DNA of 64,000 nt. Origin: Caenispirillum bisanense (GTDB lineage Bacteria > Pseudomonadota > Alphaproteobacteria > Rhodospirillales > Rhodospirillaceae). Under the pieces are notes generated by a model. The model searched no databases and was not told the DNA's origin. It was given only the letters and a program-made list of their open reading frames with translations. A program made the position numbers and the translations under genes. Each line of letters begins with the position of its first letter. The first letter of the stretch is position 1. Location: positions 620,001-684,000 of the forward strand of contig NZ_OCNJ01000001.1 of NCBI RefSeq assembly GCF_900230255.1. The letters run 5' to 3'. Of the stretch, positions 53,584 to 61,904 are shown in pieces.

Positions 53584-54345
53584 GTGCGGGTCTCGCGCCT
53601 TCTGGTTCTCGCCGCCGTCCTGCCGGTTCTCGCCGGCGGGGCGGCGGCCCCCGGTCTGGCACAGGGCGGGGCGGACGGTCTCACCGCCCGCGGCCTGCTG
53701 GTCCCGGCCCGCGAGGCGGTGCTGTCGGCGGAAATCGCCGGCCGCATCGCGGACATGCCCGTGCGCACCGGCGGCCGCTTCGAGAAGGGGGCGGTGCTGG
53801 TGGAGTTCGATTGCCGGCTCTATCAGGCCCGCCTGAACGAGGCCCGCGGCCGGCTGGCGGCGGCGCAGGCGCGGCTCGCCTCCAACGAGCAATTGCGCAA
53901 GCTCAACTCCATCGGCGACCTCGACGTTGCCATCTCGCGCGCCGAGGTGCAGGAGGTGAAGGCTGTGGTGGACGGCGCCGCGGTCATGGTCGACCGCTGC
54001 AAGGTGGCCGCGCCGTGGCCCGGCCGCGTGGTGCAGCAGCACGCCAAGACCCACGAGAGCGTCGAGGCGGGCAAGCAGCTCATCGAAGTGCTCGACGACA
54101 CGGCGCTGGAGGTGGAGGTCATCGTCCCCTCGCCGTGGCTCGGCTGGCTGAAGGCGGGCCACCCGCTGACCGTCACCGTCGACGAGACCGGCACGAGCCA
54201 TCCGGCCAAGGTCTCGCGCCTGGGCGCCCGCGTCGACCCCGTCAGCCAGTCGGTGACGGTCTATGCCGCCCTGGACAAGCCGGCGCCGGACCTGCTGGCG
54301 GGCATGAGCGGCACCGCCGCCTTCGCCGCGCCGTCGGCCCGGTAA
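53584..54345 (+). CDS. Periplasmic HlyD-like adaptor
   Basis: A 253-residue exported adaptor: signal peptide (MRVSRLLVLAAVLPVLAGGA), then a biotinyl-lipoyl/barrel-sandwich half (AEIAGRIADMPVRTGGRFEKGAVLVEFD) and a short alpha-hairpin (RLYQARLNEARGRLAAAQARL). The second half-barrel follows (KVAAPWPGRVVQQ, then an RLGARVDP-type beta domain). GTG 53584 is just after the TolC-like stop with GTGAGG upstream. It is the smaller of two adaptors, lacking a membrane anchor, and probably bridges the inner-membrane adaptor or protease to the TolC-like channel. Confidence 0.85.
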   Translation: MRVSRLLVLAAVLPVLAGGAAAPGLAQGGADGLTARGLLVPAREAVLSAEIAGRIADMPVRTGGRFEKGAVLVEFDCRLYQARLNEARGRLAAAQARLASNEQLRKLNSIGDLDVAISRAEVQEVKAVVDGAAVMVDRCKVAAPWPGRVVQQHAKTHESVEAGKQLIEVLDDTALEVEVIVPSPWLGWLKAGHPLTVTVDETGTSHPAKVSRLGARVDPVSQSVTVYAALDKPAPDLLAGMSGTAAFAAPSAR

Positions 54346-54412
54346 TAGTTGAGGCGTAAACTGTTTTTCAAGACCGGGTTGCGGATGATGGCGCATCGCC
54401 GGCAACCGGAGG

Positions 54413-54428
54413 GAGGTCGCGGGACCTC
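54413..54428 (+). promoter_or_regulatory. Small hairpin overlapping the likely SD of the membrane adaptor gene
   Basis: GAGGTC-GCGG-GACCTC (54413-54418 and 54423-54428), within the 92-nt gap. The left arm includes part of GGAGGGAGG, the likely ribosome binding site for ATG 54438. A larger imperfect stem with GTTGC/GCAAC lies just before. It could lower translation relative to the upstream genes. Confidence 0.35.
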
Positions 54429-54437
54429 GCGGGCTCG

Positions 54438-55811
54438 ATGACCGAACAGACCAGCGTCTACGCCGTCCTGCTGCAGCTCGAGCGCGAGGCGCGCCACGCC
54501 GAGAGCGAGGACGCCTTCCGCTTCGTGGTGGTCAACCAGACCCGCCGCCTCGTCGCCTTCCGGCAGGCGGTGCTGGTGCGGCTGGAAGGGCCGGGGTTGT
54601 TCGTGGTCGATGCCGTCTCCAACGTGCCGGTGATCGACCGCGAGGCGCCGCTGGTGCGCTGGATCGCCCGCGTGCTCGCCGCCCTGCGCCCCGACCTGCC
54701 GCCCGAGACACCCCTGGAGCCCGGCCAGCCCGCCGGCCGCCGCCTCGACCCGGCGGCGCTGCCCGAGGCGTTGCGGGCCGACTGGGCGGAGTGGTGGCTG
54801 CCGGAGGCTCTGTGGCAGCCGCTCACCGCGCCCGACGGCCGCCTGCTCGGCGGCCTCGTGCTGCTGCGGGAAGAGCCCTTCAAGCCGGCCGAGCGGGTGC
54901 TCGCCGACCGCCTCGCCGACGCCTATGCCCACGCCTGGGAAGCCCTGCGCCGCCGCCTCGGCCGCCGCTTCGCCGACGCCCGCACCCATCGCCGCCGCCG
55001 CTGGATCATGGCGGCCGCGGCGGCGGTGGCCGTCGTCGTGCTGGCCTGGCCGGTGCGGCAGTCGGCCCTGGCGCCGGCGGAAGTGGTGCCGCGCGACCCC
55101 TGGATGGTGGCGGCGCCGCTGGAGGGCGTCGTCGAGGAAGTGCTGGTCCAGCCCAACCAGCCGGTGGCCCTGGGCGACGTGCTGTTCCGCTTCGAGGAGG
55201 CGCCCTTGCGCGCCCGCCGCGACGTGGCGGCCAAGCAGTTGGCGGTGGCCGAGGCGGACCTGCGGCTGGCCCAGCAGGGTGCCTTCCGCGACGTCACCCG
55301 CAAGGGCGAGGTGGCGCTGAAGGAGGCTGCCGTCGCCCTGCGTCAGGCGGAACTGGCCTATGCCGAAGAGATGCTGGCGCGCGCCGTGGTGACGGCGCCG
55401 GCGGCCGGCGTCGCCGTCTTCGCCGACCGCGACCACTGGACCGGCCGCCCCGTGGCCGTCGGCGAGCGGGTGATGGTGGTGGCCGACCCGGCGCGTACCG
55501 AACTGCGGGCCTGGTTGCCGGTCTCGGACGCCATCGGTCTGGAGCCTGGTACCGACGTGCGCCTCTTCCTTGCCGTCGATCCGCTGGCCCCGGTGGCGGC
55601 GGTGCTGCGGCGGGCGAGCTACGACGCCGAAATGCGGCCCGACGGCGTGCTCGCCTACCGCATCGAGGCCGAGTTCGACGGCGATACCGCCGCCGCCGCG
55701 CCGCGCCTCGGCCTGCAGGGCACGGCCAAGCTCTATGGCGAGCGGGCGCCGCTCGCCTTCACCCTGTTCCGGCGGCCGATCGCGACGGTGCGTCAGGTGC
55801 TGGGGCTGTGA
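54438..55811 (+). CDS. Membrane HlyD-like adaptor with N-terminal GAF-like cytosolic domain
   Basis: 457 residues. Residues 1-185 are cytosolic and GAF-like (VLLQLEREARHAESEDAFRF, RRLVAFRQAVLVRLEG, LLGGLVLLREEPF). Next is a basic stretch (RTHRRRR), one TM helix at about 188-207, and a HlyD-type periplasmic part with lipoyl half-motif AAPLEGVVEEVLVQPNQPVALGD (about residues 227-249), a coiled segment and PAAGVAVFADRDHWTGRPVAVGE. An internal sensory or docking domain in front of a HlyD is unusual. Its stop overlaps the start of the M50 gene (GTGA). It probably forms the inner-membrane complex with that protease. Confidence 0.82.
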   Translation: MTEQTSVYAVLLQLEREARHAESEDAFRFVVVNQTRRLVAFRQAVLVRLEGPGLFVVDAVSNVPVIDREAPLVRWIARVLAALRPDLPPETPLEPGQPAGRRLDPAALPEALRADWAEWWLPEALWQPLTAPDGRLLGGLVLLREEPFKPAERVLADRLADAYAHAWEALRRRLGRRFADARTHRRRRWIMAAAAAVAVVVLAWPVRQSALAPAEVVPRDPWMVAAPLEGVVEEVLVQPNQPVALGDVLFRFEEAPLRARRDVAAKQLAVAEADLRLAQQGAFRDVTRKGEVALKEAAVALRQAELAYAEEMLARAVVTAPAAGVAVFADRDHWTGRPVAVGERVMVVADPARTELRAWLPVSDAIGLEPGTDVRLFLAVDPLAPVAAVLRRASYDAEMRPDGVLAYRIEAEFDGDTAAAAPRLGLQGTAKLYGERAPLAFTLFRRPIATVRQVLGL

Positions 55812-57988
55812 CCGCCATGGCGTCGCCCGCTGCCGTCCCGTCCGCCGCCCCGCGCCTCACCATGGGGGCGCCGGACCCCATGGAGCAGCCGTTGCCGCCC
55901 CTGCGCGACGACCTGCGGCTGCTGCCCGGCCCGACGGCCCGCGACGGCTCGCCGACCTGGACCATCCACGATCCCGTGCGCAACCGCTACCACCGGCTCG
56001 GCTGGGCGGCCTTCGAGATGCTGGCGCGCTGGCCGGCCGGCACCGGCGCCGCCGTCTGCGCCCGCGTGGCGGCGGAGACCACCCTGGCGCCCGGCAAGGC
56101 GGAGCTGGAGCAGTTGTTGCGCTTCCTGCGCGCCAACGCCCTGGTGGACATGGGCTCCGCCGCCGACCGCGGCCAGTGGACCCGGCAGGCGGAGGCCATG
56201 CGGCAGCGGTGGTCGTCGTGGCTGTTGCACAACTACCTGTTCTTCCGCATTCCGCTGGTGCGCCCCGACGGCTTTCTGCGGCGCACCTGGCCGCTGGTGC
56301 GACCGCTGTTCTCGCCCGCCGCCGGCTGGATCATGGCGCTGCTGGCGCTGGTCGCCGTCTATCTGGTGGCGCGCCGATGGGACGCCTTCGTCCACACCTT
56401 CACCCAGTTCGCGAGCCTCCAGGGCCTCGCCTGGATGGGCGTCGCGCTGGTGGTGACCAAGATCCTGCACGAGCTGGGCCACGCCTATACCGCCCACCGC
56501 TACGGCTGCCGCGTGCCGACCATGGGCGTCGCCTTCATGGTGCTGTGGCCGGTGCTCTATACCGACACCTCCGACGGCTGGACGCTGACGGAGCGCCGCA
56601 AGCGCCTCGCCATCGGGGCCGCCGGGGTGACGGTGGAGCTGTGCGTGGCGGTGCTGGCGACCTTCGTGTGGGCGCTCACCGACGACGGGCCGCTGCGCTC
56701 CGCCGCCTTCTTCCTGGCGACGGCGGGGTGGACGGCATCGCTGGCCATCAACCTCAACCCCTTCATGCGGTTCGACGGCTACTACCTGTTGGCCGACTGG
56801 CTGGACGAACCCAACCTGCAGCCGCGCGCCTTCGCGCTGGGGCGGTGGCGCCTGCGCGAGCTGCTGTTCGGCCTCGGCGACCCGCCGCCGGAAGCGCTGC
56901 CGCGCGGCCGCCGGCGGCTGCTGGTGGTCTATGCCTGGGCGACGTGGCTCTACCGGCTGGTGCTGTTCCTCGGCATCGCACTGCTGGTCTATCACTTCTT
57001 CATCAAGGTGGTCGGCATCCTGCTGTTCGCGGTGGAAATCGGCTGGTTCATCCTGCGCCCGGTGGCGTCGGAGGTGAAGGTGTGGTGGCAGCGCCGCGGC
57101 GACCTGCGGCCGACGCCCAACGTCTTCGCCACCCTCGGCCTGCTGGCGTTGCTGGCGGCCGTGCTGGTGGTGCCGTGGCGCACCGCCGTGCCGCTGCCGG
57201 CGGTCTACGAAGCCGCCCGCAGCCACGAGGTCCATGCGCCGGAGCCGGCGCAGGTGGCGCAGGTGCTGGTGGCGCCGGGGCAGGCGGTGCGGGCGGGCGA
57301 GCCGCTGGTGGTGCTGACGCAGCCGCACGTCGATTTCCAACTGGCGCTGGCGCGGCTGCGCGTGGCGGTGACGCAGATGACCCTCGACCGTGCCGTGACC
57401 GACGAGGACCGCCGCGCCGACGTGCCGCTGCTGACCGCCGACCTGCAGACCCAGATGGCGGAGGAGGCCGGGCTGGTCGCCCGCCAGGGCCGCATGACCC
57501 TGACCGCGGCGGTGGACGGCGTCGCCGCCGACCTGCTGCCCGGCCTGCGCCCCGGCCTGTGGGTGGAGCCGACCACCGTCCTGCTGCGGGTGGTGGGGCG
57601 CGAGGACGGCCGCATCGTCGCCTACGCCGGGCAGGACGACCTGCCGCACCTGCAGGCGGGAGCGGCGGCGCGCTTCCACCCCGACGACGCCCTGGCGCCG
57701 GCGCTGGACGGCGCAGTGGCGGCGGTGGAGACGGTGAACCGCCCCGTGCTCGACCACGCCATGCTGTCGGCCGACCAGGGCGGCCCCATCGCCGCTCGCC
57801 CCGATGCGGAGAGGCGGCTGACGCCGGAACGCTCGGTCTACCGCGTCACGATCACGCCGGCCGAGGGTGCGACGGCCCCGGACCAGGTCCGCCGCGGCAC
57901 CGTCCGCGTCGAAGGCCGCCCGGAGAGCCTGGCGGTGCGCCTGTGGCGCGCGGTGGCGGGCGTGCTGATCCGCGAAAGCGGGTTTTGA
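55808..57988 (+). CDS. M50-family membrane metalloprotease with PqqD-like N-terminus and HlyD-like C-terminus
   Basis: A 726-residue polytopic membrane protein. Residues about 33-110 are PqqD-like (HDPVRNRYHRLGWAAFEML... ELEQLLRFLRANALVDM), a peptide-recognition fold used in RiPP systems. The S2P-type zinc site follows: HELGH (221-225) in a membrane helix and the distal NLNPFMRFDGYYLL (near residues 315-328, DG supplying a ligand). After more helices, residues about 470-545 form a HlyD-like lipoyl domain (EVHAPEPAQVAQVLVAPGQA) in the periplasm. The start is GTG 55808, overlapping the previous stop; ATG 55817 is an alternative. It probably processes or exports the giant upstream protein in place of an ABC transporter. 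Confidence 0.87.
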   Translation: MTAMASPAAVPSAAPRLTMGAPDPMEQPLPPLRDDLRLLPGPTARDGSPTWTIHDPVRNRYHRLGWAAFEMLARWPAGTGAAVCARVAAETTLAPGKAELEQLLRFLRANALVDMGSAADRGQWTRQAEAMRQRWSSWLLHNYLFFRIPLVRPDGFLRRTWPLVRPLFSPAAGWIMALLALVAVYLVARRWDAFVHTFTQFASLQGLAWMGVALVVTKILHELGHAYTAHRYGCRVPTMGVAFMVLWPVLYTDTSDGWTLTERRKRLAIGAAGVTVELCVAVLATFVWALTDDGPLRSAAFFLATAGWTASLAINLNPFMRFDGYYLLADWLDEPNLQPRAFALGRWRLRELLFGLGDPPPEALPRGRRRLLVVYAWATWLYRLVLFLGIALLVYHFFIKVVGILLFAVEIGWFILRPVASEVKVWWQRRGDLRPTPNVFATLGLLALLAAVLVVPWRTAVPLPAVYEAARSHEVHAPEPAQVAQVLVAPGQAVRAGEPLVVLTQPHVDFQLALARLRVAVTQMTLDRAVTDEDRRADVPLLTADLQTQMAEEAGLVARQGRMTLTAAVDGVAADLLPGLRPGLWVEPTTVLLRVVGREDGRIVAYAGQDDLPHLQAGAAARFHPDDALAPALDGAVAAVETVNRPVLDHAMLSADQGGPIAARPDAERRLTPERSVYRVTITPAEGATAPDQVRRGTVRVEGRPESLAVRLWRAVAGVLIRESGF

Positions 57989-58068
57989 GGGGCCGCTGGG
58001 TTCGGTGTGCTTGGGGGGCGGGATCGCTCACCGTCAAGGCGGCAAGTATTTGATTTTGCAGTAGAAAT

Positions 58069-58191
58069 TGTCATGGCCGGGCTCGACCCGGCCATCCACG
58101 GCGGCACTGGTGTTTGCTGTCTGGGGGCGCTGCTTTCCACGGCTGCCGGTCGTGGGGCCGTGGATGCCCGGCTCGGTGGCCGGGCATGACA
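58069..58191. repeat. Dispersed palindromic intergenic repeat, copy 3 (complete)
   Basis: Full element: TGTCATGGCCGGGCTCGACC at the left end, about 60 nt centre, GTGGATGCCCGGCTCGG and GGGCATGACA at the right. The ends are inverted relative to each other, as in the 6374-6599 copies. It lies in the gap between the M50 gene and the convergent esterase gene. Confidence 0.8.
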
Positions 58192-58215
58192 AGGGTTTGA
58201 TTTAAAACGATGACT

Positions 58216-58233
58216 TGTCATGGCCGGGCTCGC
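58216..58233. repeat. Dispersed intergenic repeat, copy 4 (left end only)
   Basis: TGTCATGGCCGGGCTCG, identical to the left end of copy 3, then the sequence runs into the 3' end of the esterase gene. A truncated copy. Confidence 0.7.
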
Positions 58234-58245
58234 CGGCGGCACCTC

Positions 58246-59178
58246 CTACCCCACATCCGCCGCGATCTCGCCGCCGAGCGCCCGTAGGGCCGCGTCGGCG
58301 GCGGGGATGAGGCCGGTCATGTGCAGGAAGCCGTGGATCAGGCCCGGGTGGTCCACCAGCCGGGCGGGCACGCCGTCGGCCGTCAGTCGCTCGACCCAGC
58401 GGCGGCCGTCGTCGGCGAGCGGGTCGTGGCCGGCGATGACCACCGTCGCCGGCGGCAGGTCGGCAAGCCGGGCGGCGCGCAGGGGCGACAGCTCCGGGTC
58501 GAGCACGCTCACCCCGGCCGCCAGGGCGTAGTGCTCCAGGAACCACAGGATGTCGGCCTCTTCCAGGAACTTGCCGCGGCCGTGGGCGCGGTGGCTCGGC
58601 GCCTGCAGGCTGGCGTCGAGGCAGGGGTAGACGAGCACCTGATGCACCGGCCGCACCGCGGCCCGCCGCCCGGCGAGGCGCAGGCAGAGGGCGGCGGTCA
58701 GGTTGCCGCCGGCACTGTCGCCGCCGAGGGCCGTCGCCCCGAAGCGCTCGCCCGCCCAGCCGAAGGCCGCCTCGGCGTCGTCGAGGGCGGCGGGGAAGGG
58801 GTGCTCCGGCGCCCGGCGGTAGTCCACCGACAGCACCGGGCCGCCATAGCCGTGGGCGATCCAGCGGCAGGCGGTGTCGTGGGTGTCGAGGTCGCCGAGC
58901 ACCCAGCCGCCGCCGTGCAGCCATACCAGCAGCGGCCGGCCCGGCGCCGGATCGGCGGGGCGGTAGAGGCGGGCGGGGCGGTCGCCGGCGCCGCCCGGCA
59001 CGTCCATGTCCTCGGCCGTCACGCCGACGGGCGGCGGGGCGCCGGCGCGGCGCTGCAGACGGGCGAAACCGGCGCGGGCCTCCTCCAGCGACTGCTCCGC
59101 GAGGCTCGGCCGCCGGCCACTGGCGAGACGGTCGAGGAAGGCGCGGGCGTGCGGGTCGAGGGGCGGCTGGTCGGGCAT
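58246..59178 (-). CDS. Alpha/beta hydrolase, hormone-sensitive-lipase-like esterase family
   Basis: A 310-residue esterase: oxyanion motif LHGGGW (about residues 86-91), nucleophile in GDSAGGNL (Ser about 153), acid in AGHDPLAD, and the histidine in GLIHGF. It acts on short-chain esters, with the natural substrate unknown. ATG 59178 has AGGAG 6 nt upstream. It is a lone gene between an intergenic repeat and the divergent livJ-type gene. Confidence 0.93.
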   Translation of the reverse strand: MPDQPPLDPHARAFLDRLASGRRPSLAEQSLEEARAGFARLQRRAGAPPPVGVTAEDMDVPGGAGDRPARLYRPADPAPGRPLLVWLHGGGWVLGDLDTHDTACRWIAHGYGGPVLSVDYRRAPEHPFPAALDDAEAAFGWAGERFGATALGGDSAGGNLTAALCLRLAGRRAAVRPVHQVLVYPCLDASLQAPSHRAHGRGKFLEEADILWFLEHYALAAGVSVLDPELSPLRAARLADLPPATVVIAGHDPLADDGRRWVERLTADGVPARLVDHPGLIHGFLHMTGLIPAADAALRALGGEIAADVG

Positions 59179-59274
59179 GGGGCTCCTGCAAATCGGGGCG
59201 GCGTAGCACTCGCACTATATGGTCCTGTCGGCCGGGGCGGAATGGGCCTGGGATTGCATCATCGGCCCCCATTC

Positions 59275-59290
59275 ACTACGGTCCCGTAGT
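59275..59290. promoter_or_regulatory. Palindrome ACTACGG-TC-CCGTAGT upstream of the LivJ-type gene
   Basis: Perfect 7-bp arms, 77 bp before the substrate-binding-protein start, in a 189-bp divergent gap. Candidate operator; the regulator is unknown. Confidence 0.4.
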
Positions 59291-59367
59291 CGCGGAAACC
59301 GGGGCGGCGGACGCGGGAGCCTGCCGCCCGGCCTTCCAGATCGAAAACAATTCAAGGGGTAGGAAGA

Positions 59368-60483
59368 ATGCGTTCCATCACCCGGGCCGCCCTGGCGGCG
59401 TCCGTCGCGTCGTTCGTCGTCACCGCCGCCGTGCCGGCGCTGGCCGAGATCCCCGTCGGCGTGGCGCTCGGCCTGACCGGCCAGATCGCCGCCATCGGCG
59501 AGCAGTCGCGCCGCGGCGTCACCGCCGCCATCGAAGCCTTCAACGAAAAGGGCGGCCTGGACGGCGAGAAGATCGCCCTGCAGGTGGAAGACGACGCCTG
59601 CGATCCCAAGCAGGGCGTCGCCGTCGCCAACAAGCTGGTGTCGTCGGGCGTGGTCGCCGTGGTCGGTCACATGTGCACCGGCCCGACCATCGCCGCCTCG
59701 TCGGTCTATTCCGAGGAAGGCATCCCGATGATCAGCGCCTCGGCCACCGGGCCGGACCTGACCGAGCGCGGTTACGACAACGTGTTCCGCGCCACCGGCC
59801 GCGATGACCAGCAGGGCTCGGTCGCCGGCGCCATGATCGCCGAGCGCTTCAAGGACCAGAAGGCGGCCGTCGTGCACGACAAGCAGGCCTACGGCCGCGG
59901 CCTCGCCGACGAAGCCAAGAAGGCCATGGTCGAAGCCGGCAAGACGCCGGCCATGGAAGCCTCCATCACGCCGGGCGAGCAGGACTTCTCGGCCCTCATC
60001 TCGCGCCTGAAGCAGGAAGGCATCGAGGTCGTCTACTTCGGCGGCTACTACAACGACCTGGGCCAGATCGTCCGCCAGGCCCGCCAGCAGGGCCTGAACG
60101 CCACCTTCATCGGCGGCGACGGCCTGTCGTCCACTGAGTTCTGGGCCATCACCGGCGAGGCCGGCAAGGGCACCCTGTTCACCTTCACCCCCGACGCCAG
60201 CCAGAACCCGTCCGCCAAGGCCGCGGTCGACGCCTTCAAGGCCGACGGCAAGGGCGATCCGGACAACTTCGCCTACTATTACTACGCCGCCGGTCAGGTG
60301 CTGACCCAGGCCATGGAGAAGGCCGGCTCGTCCGATCCGGAAGCGGTGCGCAAGGCCCTGCGCGGCAACAGCTTCGAGACCGTCGTCGGCACCATGGAGT
60401 TCGACGACAAGGGCGACCTGAAGGCGCCGCAGTTCGTCTTCTACAAGTGGGAAGGCGGCAAGGCGCAGCCCGCCGGCTTCTGA
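59368..60483 (+). CDS. Branched-chain amino acid ABC transporter substrate-binding protein (LivJ-like)
   Basis: Periplasmic binding protein of 371 residues: signal peptide (MRSITRAALAASVASFVVTA, cleaved after AL-A-EIPVG) and the type I periplasmic-binding fold (GVALGLTGQIAAIGEQSRRG, VVGHMCTGPTIAASSVYSEEG, FRATGRDDQQG). It binds Leu/Ile/Val or a similar amide or amino acid. ATG 59368 follows GGGTAGGAAGA. No permease or ATPase genes are nearby, so it works with a transporter encoded elsewhere. A terminator follows. Confidence 0.92.
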   Translation: MRSITRAALAASVASFVVTAAVPALAEIPVGVALGLTGQIAAIGEQSRRGVTAAIEAFNEKGGLDGEKIALQVEDDACDPKQGVAVANKLVSSGVVAVVGHMCTGPTIAASSVYSEEGIPMISASATGPDLTERGYDNVFRATGRDDQQGSVAGAMIAERFKDQKAAVVHDKQAYGRGLADEAKKAMVEAGKTPAMEASITPGEQDFSALISRLKQEGIEVVYFGGYYNDLGQIVRQARQQGLNATFIGGDGLSSTEFWAITGEAGKGTLFTFTPDASQNPSAKAAVDAFKADGKGDPDNFAYYYYAAGQVLTQAMEKAGSSDPEAVRKALRGNSFETVVGTMEFDDKGDLKAPQFVFYKWEGGKAQPAGF

Positions 60484-60523
60484 GTCGCAGGCCGCAGGCC
60501 GCACGCCGTACGTCGTGAGGAAG

Positions 60524-60554
60524 GGGCCCGCCGGAGCGATCCGGCGGGCCCTTT
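60524..60554. terminator. Bidirectional-capable terminator after the LivJ-type gene
   Basis: Perfect 12-bp stem GGGCCCGCCGGA/TCCGGCGGGCCC (60524-60535 and 60540-60551), GCGA loop, TTT after it. The convergent gene ends at 60564, so it may serve both. Confidence 0.85.
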
Positions 60555-60563
60555 CGCATGGGA

Positions 60564-60905
60564 TCACCCGGCCGCCGGGGCGCCGGTTTCGTCGAAGGCA
60601 ATCACCTTGATCTCGCCGTCGGGGCCGGTGACCTCCGCCCGCGCCAGGATGGTGCCGTCGCCGTGGTAGGCGTAGCGGTGGGTCAGCTCGACGGTGCCGT
60701 AGACCAGCTTCTCGCAGGCGACCAGCCGGTCGAGGGCGTCGAAGGTGCCGCGGAAGAAGGTGTTGCGGTTGTCGAGCTGGTCGTCCTCCAGGGGCGTCAC
60801 CAGCTTCAGCGGCAGGCGGATGCCGCTGTAGGTGACGAAGTGGCGGATGCAGCCGCCGGCGGGGACGGCGATCGACACGGGGGCGGGCGGGGCGGTGTCG
60901 CTCAC
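60564..60905 (-). CDS. Small conserved protein, DUF6156-like
   Basis: 113 residues; core IRHFVTYSGIRLPLKLVTPL, NRNTFFRGTFDALDRLVACE and YGTVELTHRYAYH. This pattern I associate with the DUF6156 family; function unknown. The start is GTG 60905 with AGGAG 8 nt upstream, excluding the non-conserved part of the longer frame. It is downstream of the 73-residue gene by 17 nt, so co-transcribed. Cytosolic. Confidence 0.7.
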   Translation of the reverse strand: MSDTAPPAPVSIAVPAGGCIRHFVTYSGIRLPLKLVTPLEDDQLDNRNTFFRGTFDALDRLVACEKLVYGTVELTHRYAYHGDGTILARAEVTGPDGEIKVIAFDETGAPAAG

Positions 60906-60922
60906 GCTCGGGCTCCTGCCGC

Positions 60923-61144
60923 TCAGGCCGCCGCGTCGGGCAGTTCGGCGAAACTGATTTCGAAGCGGTCCTTGGGCGCAGCGAAGCGCTTGAAGCGTTC
61001 GATGACGTCCTCGGCGGACAGGCCGTCGGGCACTTCGACCACTTCGTAGATGATGGAGGATCCGGTGGTGGGGCCGGGGTCGGCCAGCTTGTGGGCCTTG
61101 GCCACCAGGCCTTCGCCGGCCACCTTGATCATGTACGTCGCCAT
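60923..61144 (-). CDS. 73-residue conserved small protein, unknown function
   Basis: MATYMIKVAGEGLVAKAHKL... then DRFEISFAELPDAAA; an alpha/beta-looking small protein, no recognised domain, no cysteines. ATG 61144 follows GAGGGAG by 8 nt. It is first gene of a two-gene unit with the DUF6156-like gene. It may be a partner of that protein. Confidence 0.65.
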   Translation of the reverse strand: MATYMIKVAGEGLVAKAHKLADPGPTTGSSIIYEVVEVPDGLSAEDVIERFKRFAAPKDRFEISFAELPDAAA

Positions 61145-61340
61145 GGCAGAGCACTCCCTCTTCGCGTCGGGGCGCGATGGTTGATCGGGGCAGCGCGCGG
61201 GGGGAGTGCAGACACGGCCACCATGCTTTCCCGATTACCCTGATTCGCGTTCGGGTGAAAGCGTCTCGTGCGGGCTTGAAGCGCGGGCGGCGGCGATCAC
61301 ATGACGCGCGACGCTTCCACCCTGACCAGGAGTTTCCCCC

Positions 61341-61877
61341 ATGGATGCCAACGACCGCGCCCTCATCGACGGTGTCTTCGACAAGGTCGCCCAGGCCGAG
61401 AGCCAGGCCGGCCCGCGCGACGCCGACGCCGAGGCGCTGATCGCGTCTCACCTTCAGAAGCAGCCCCATGCCGCCTATTACATGGCGCAGGGCATCGTCA
61501 TGCTCGAGGAAAGCCTGAAGGTCGCCCAGAACCGCATCGAGCAGCTGGAGGCCTCGCTACGCCAGCCGGCCGGCGGCGGCCTGCTCGGCGGGCTGTTCGG
61601 CGGCGGCGGGCCGCGCGGCGTGCCGGCGCCGGTGCCGGCGACGCAGCAGTCGCCCATCCTCGCCCGCGCCGCCCACGCCCAGCAGCACCCGCACGGCGGC
61701 GGCTTCATGGCGGGCGCCGGGCAGACCATGATGGCGGTGGCCGGCGGCCTCGTGCTCGGCAACCTGCTGTCGGCCGCCCTCATGCCCGACATGGCGCAGG
61801 CCGCCGAGGCTCCGGCCGAGGACGAGGCGGCCATGGAGGAAGAGCCCGCCATGGATTTCGGCGACGAGGAATGGTGA
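61341..61877 (+). CDS. DUF2076 domain protein
   Basis: 178 residues. The N-terminal helical part, DANDRALIDGVFDKVAQAE and YYMAQGIVMLEESLKVAQNR, is the DUF2076 core; a coiled segment is at about 60-75. A Gly/Pro-rich linker, GGGLLGGLFGGGG, follows, then a hydrophobic stretch at about residues 125-150 and an acidic C-terminus (AEDEAAMEEEPAMDFGDEE). ATG 61341 has CAGGAG 9 nt upstream. Function not established. Confidence 0.85.
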   Translation: MDANDRALIDGVFDKVAQAESQAGPRDADAEALIASHLQKQPHAAYYMAQGIVMLEESLKVAQNRIEQLEASLRQPAGGGLLGGLFGGGGPRGVPAPVPATQQSPILARAAHAQQHPHGGGFMAGAGQTMMAVAGGLVLGNLLSAALMPDMAQAAEAPAEDEAAMEEEPAMDFGDEEW

Positions 61878-61904
61878 CAGCCGACACCCGACGCTCCCTG
61901 CCGC

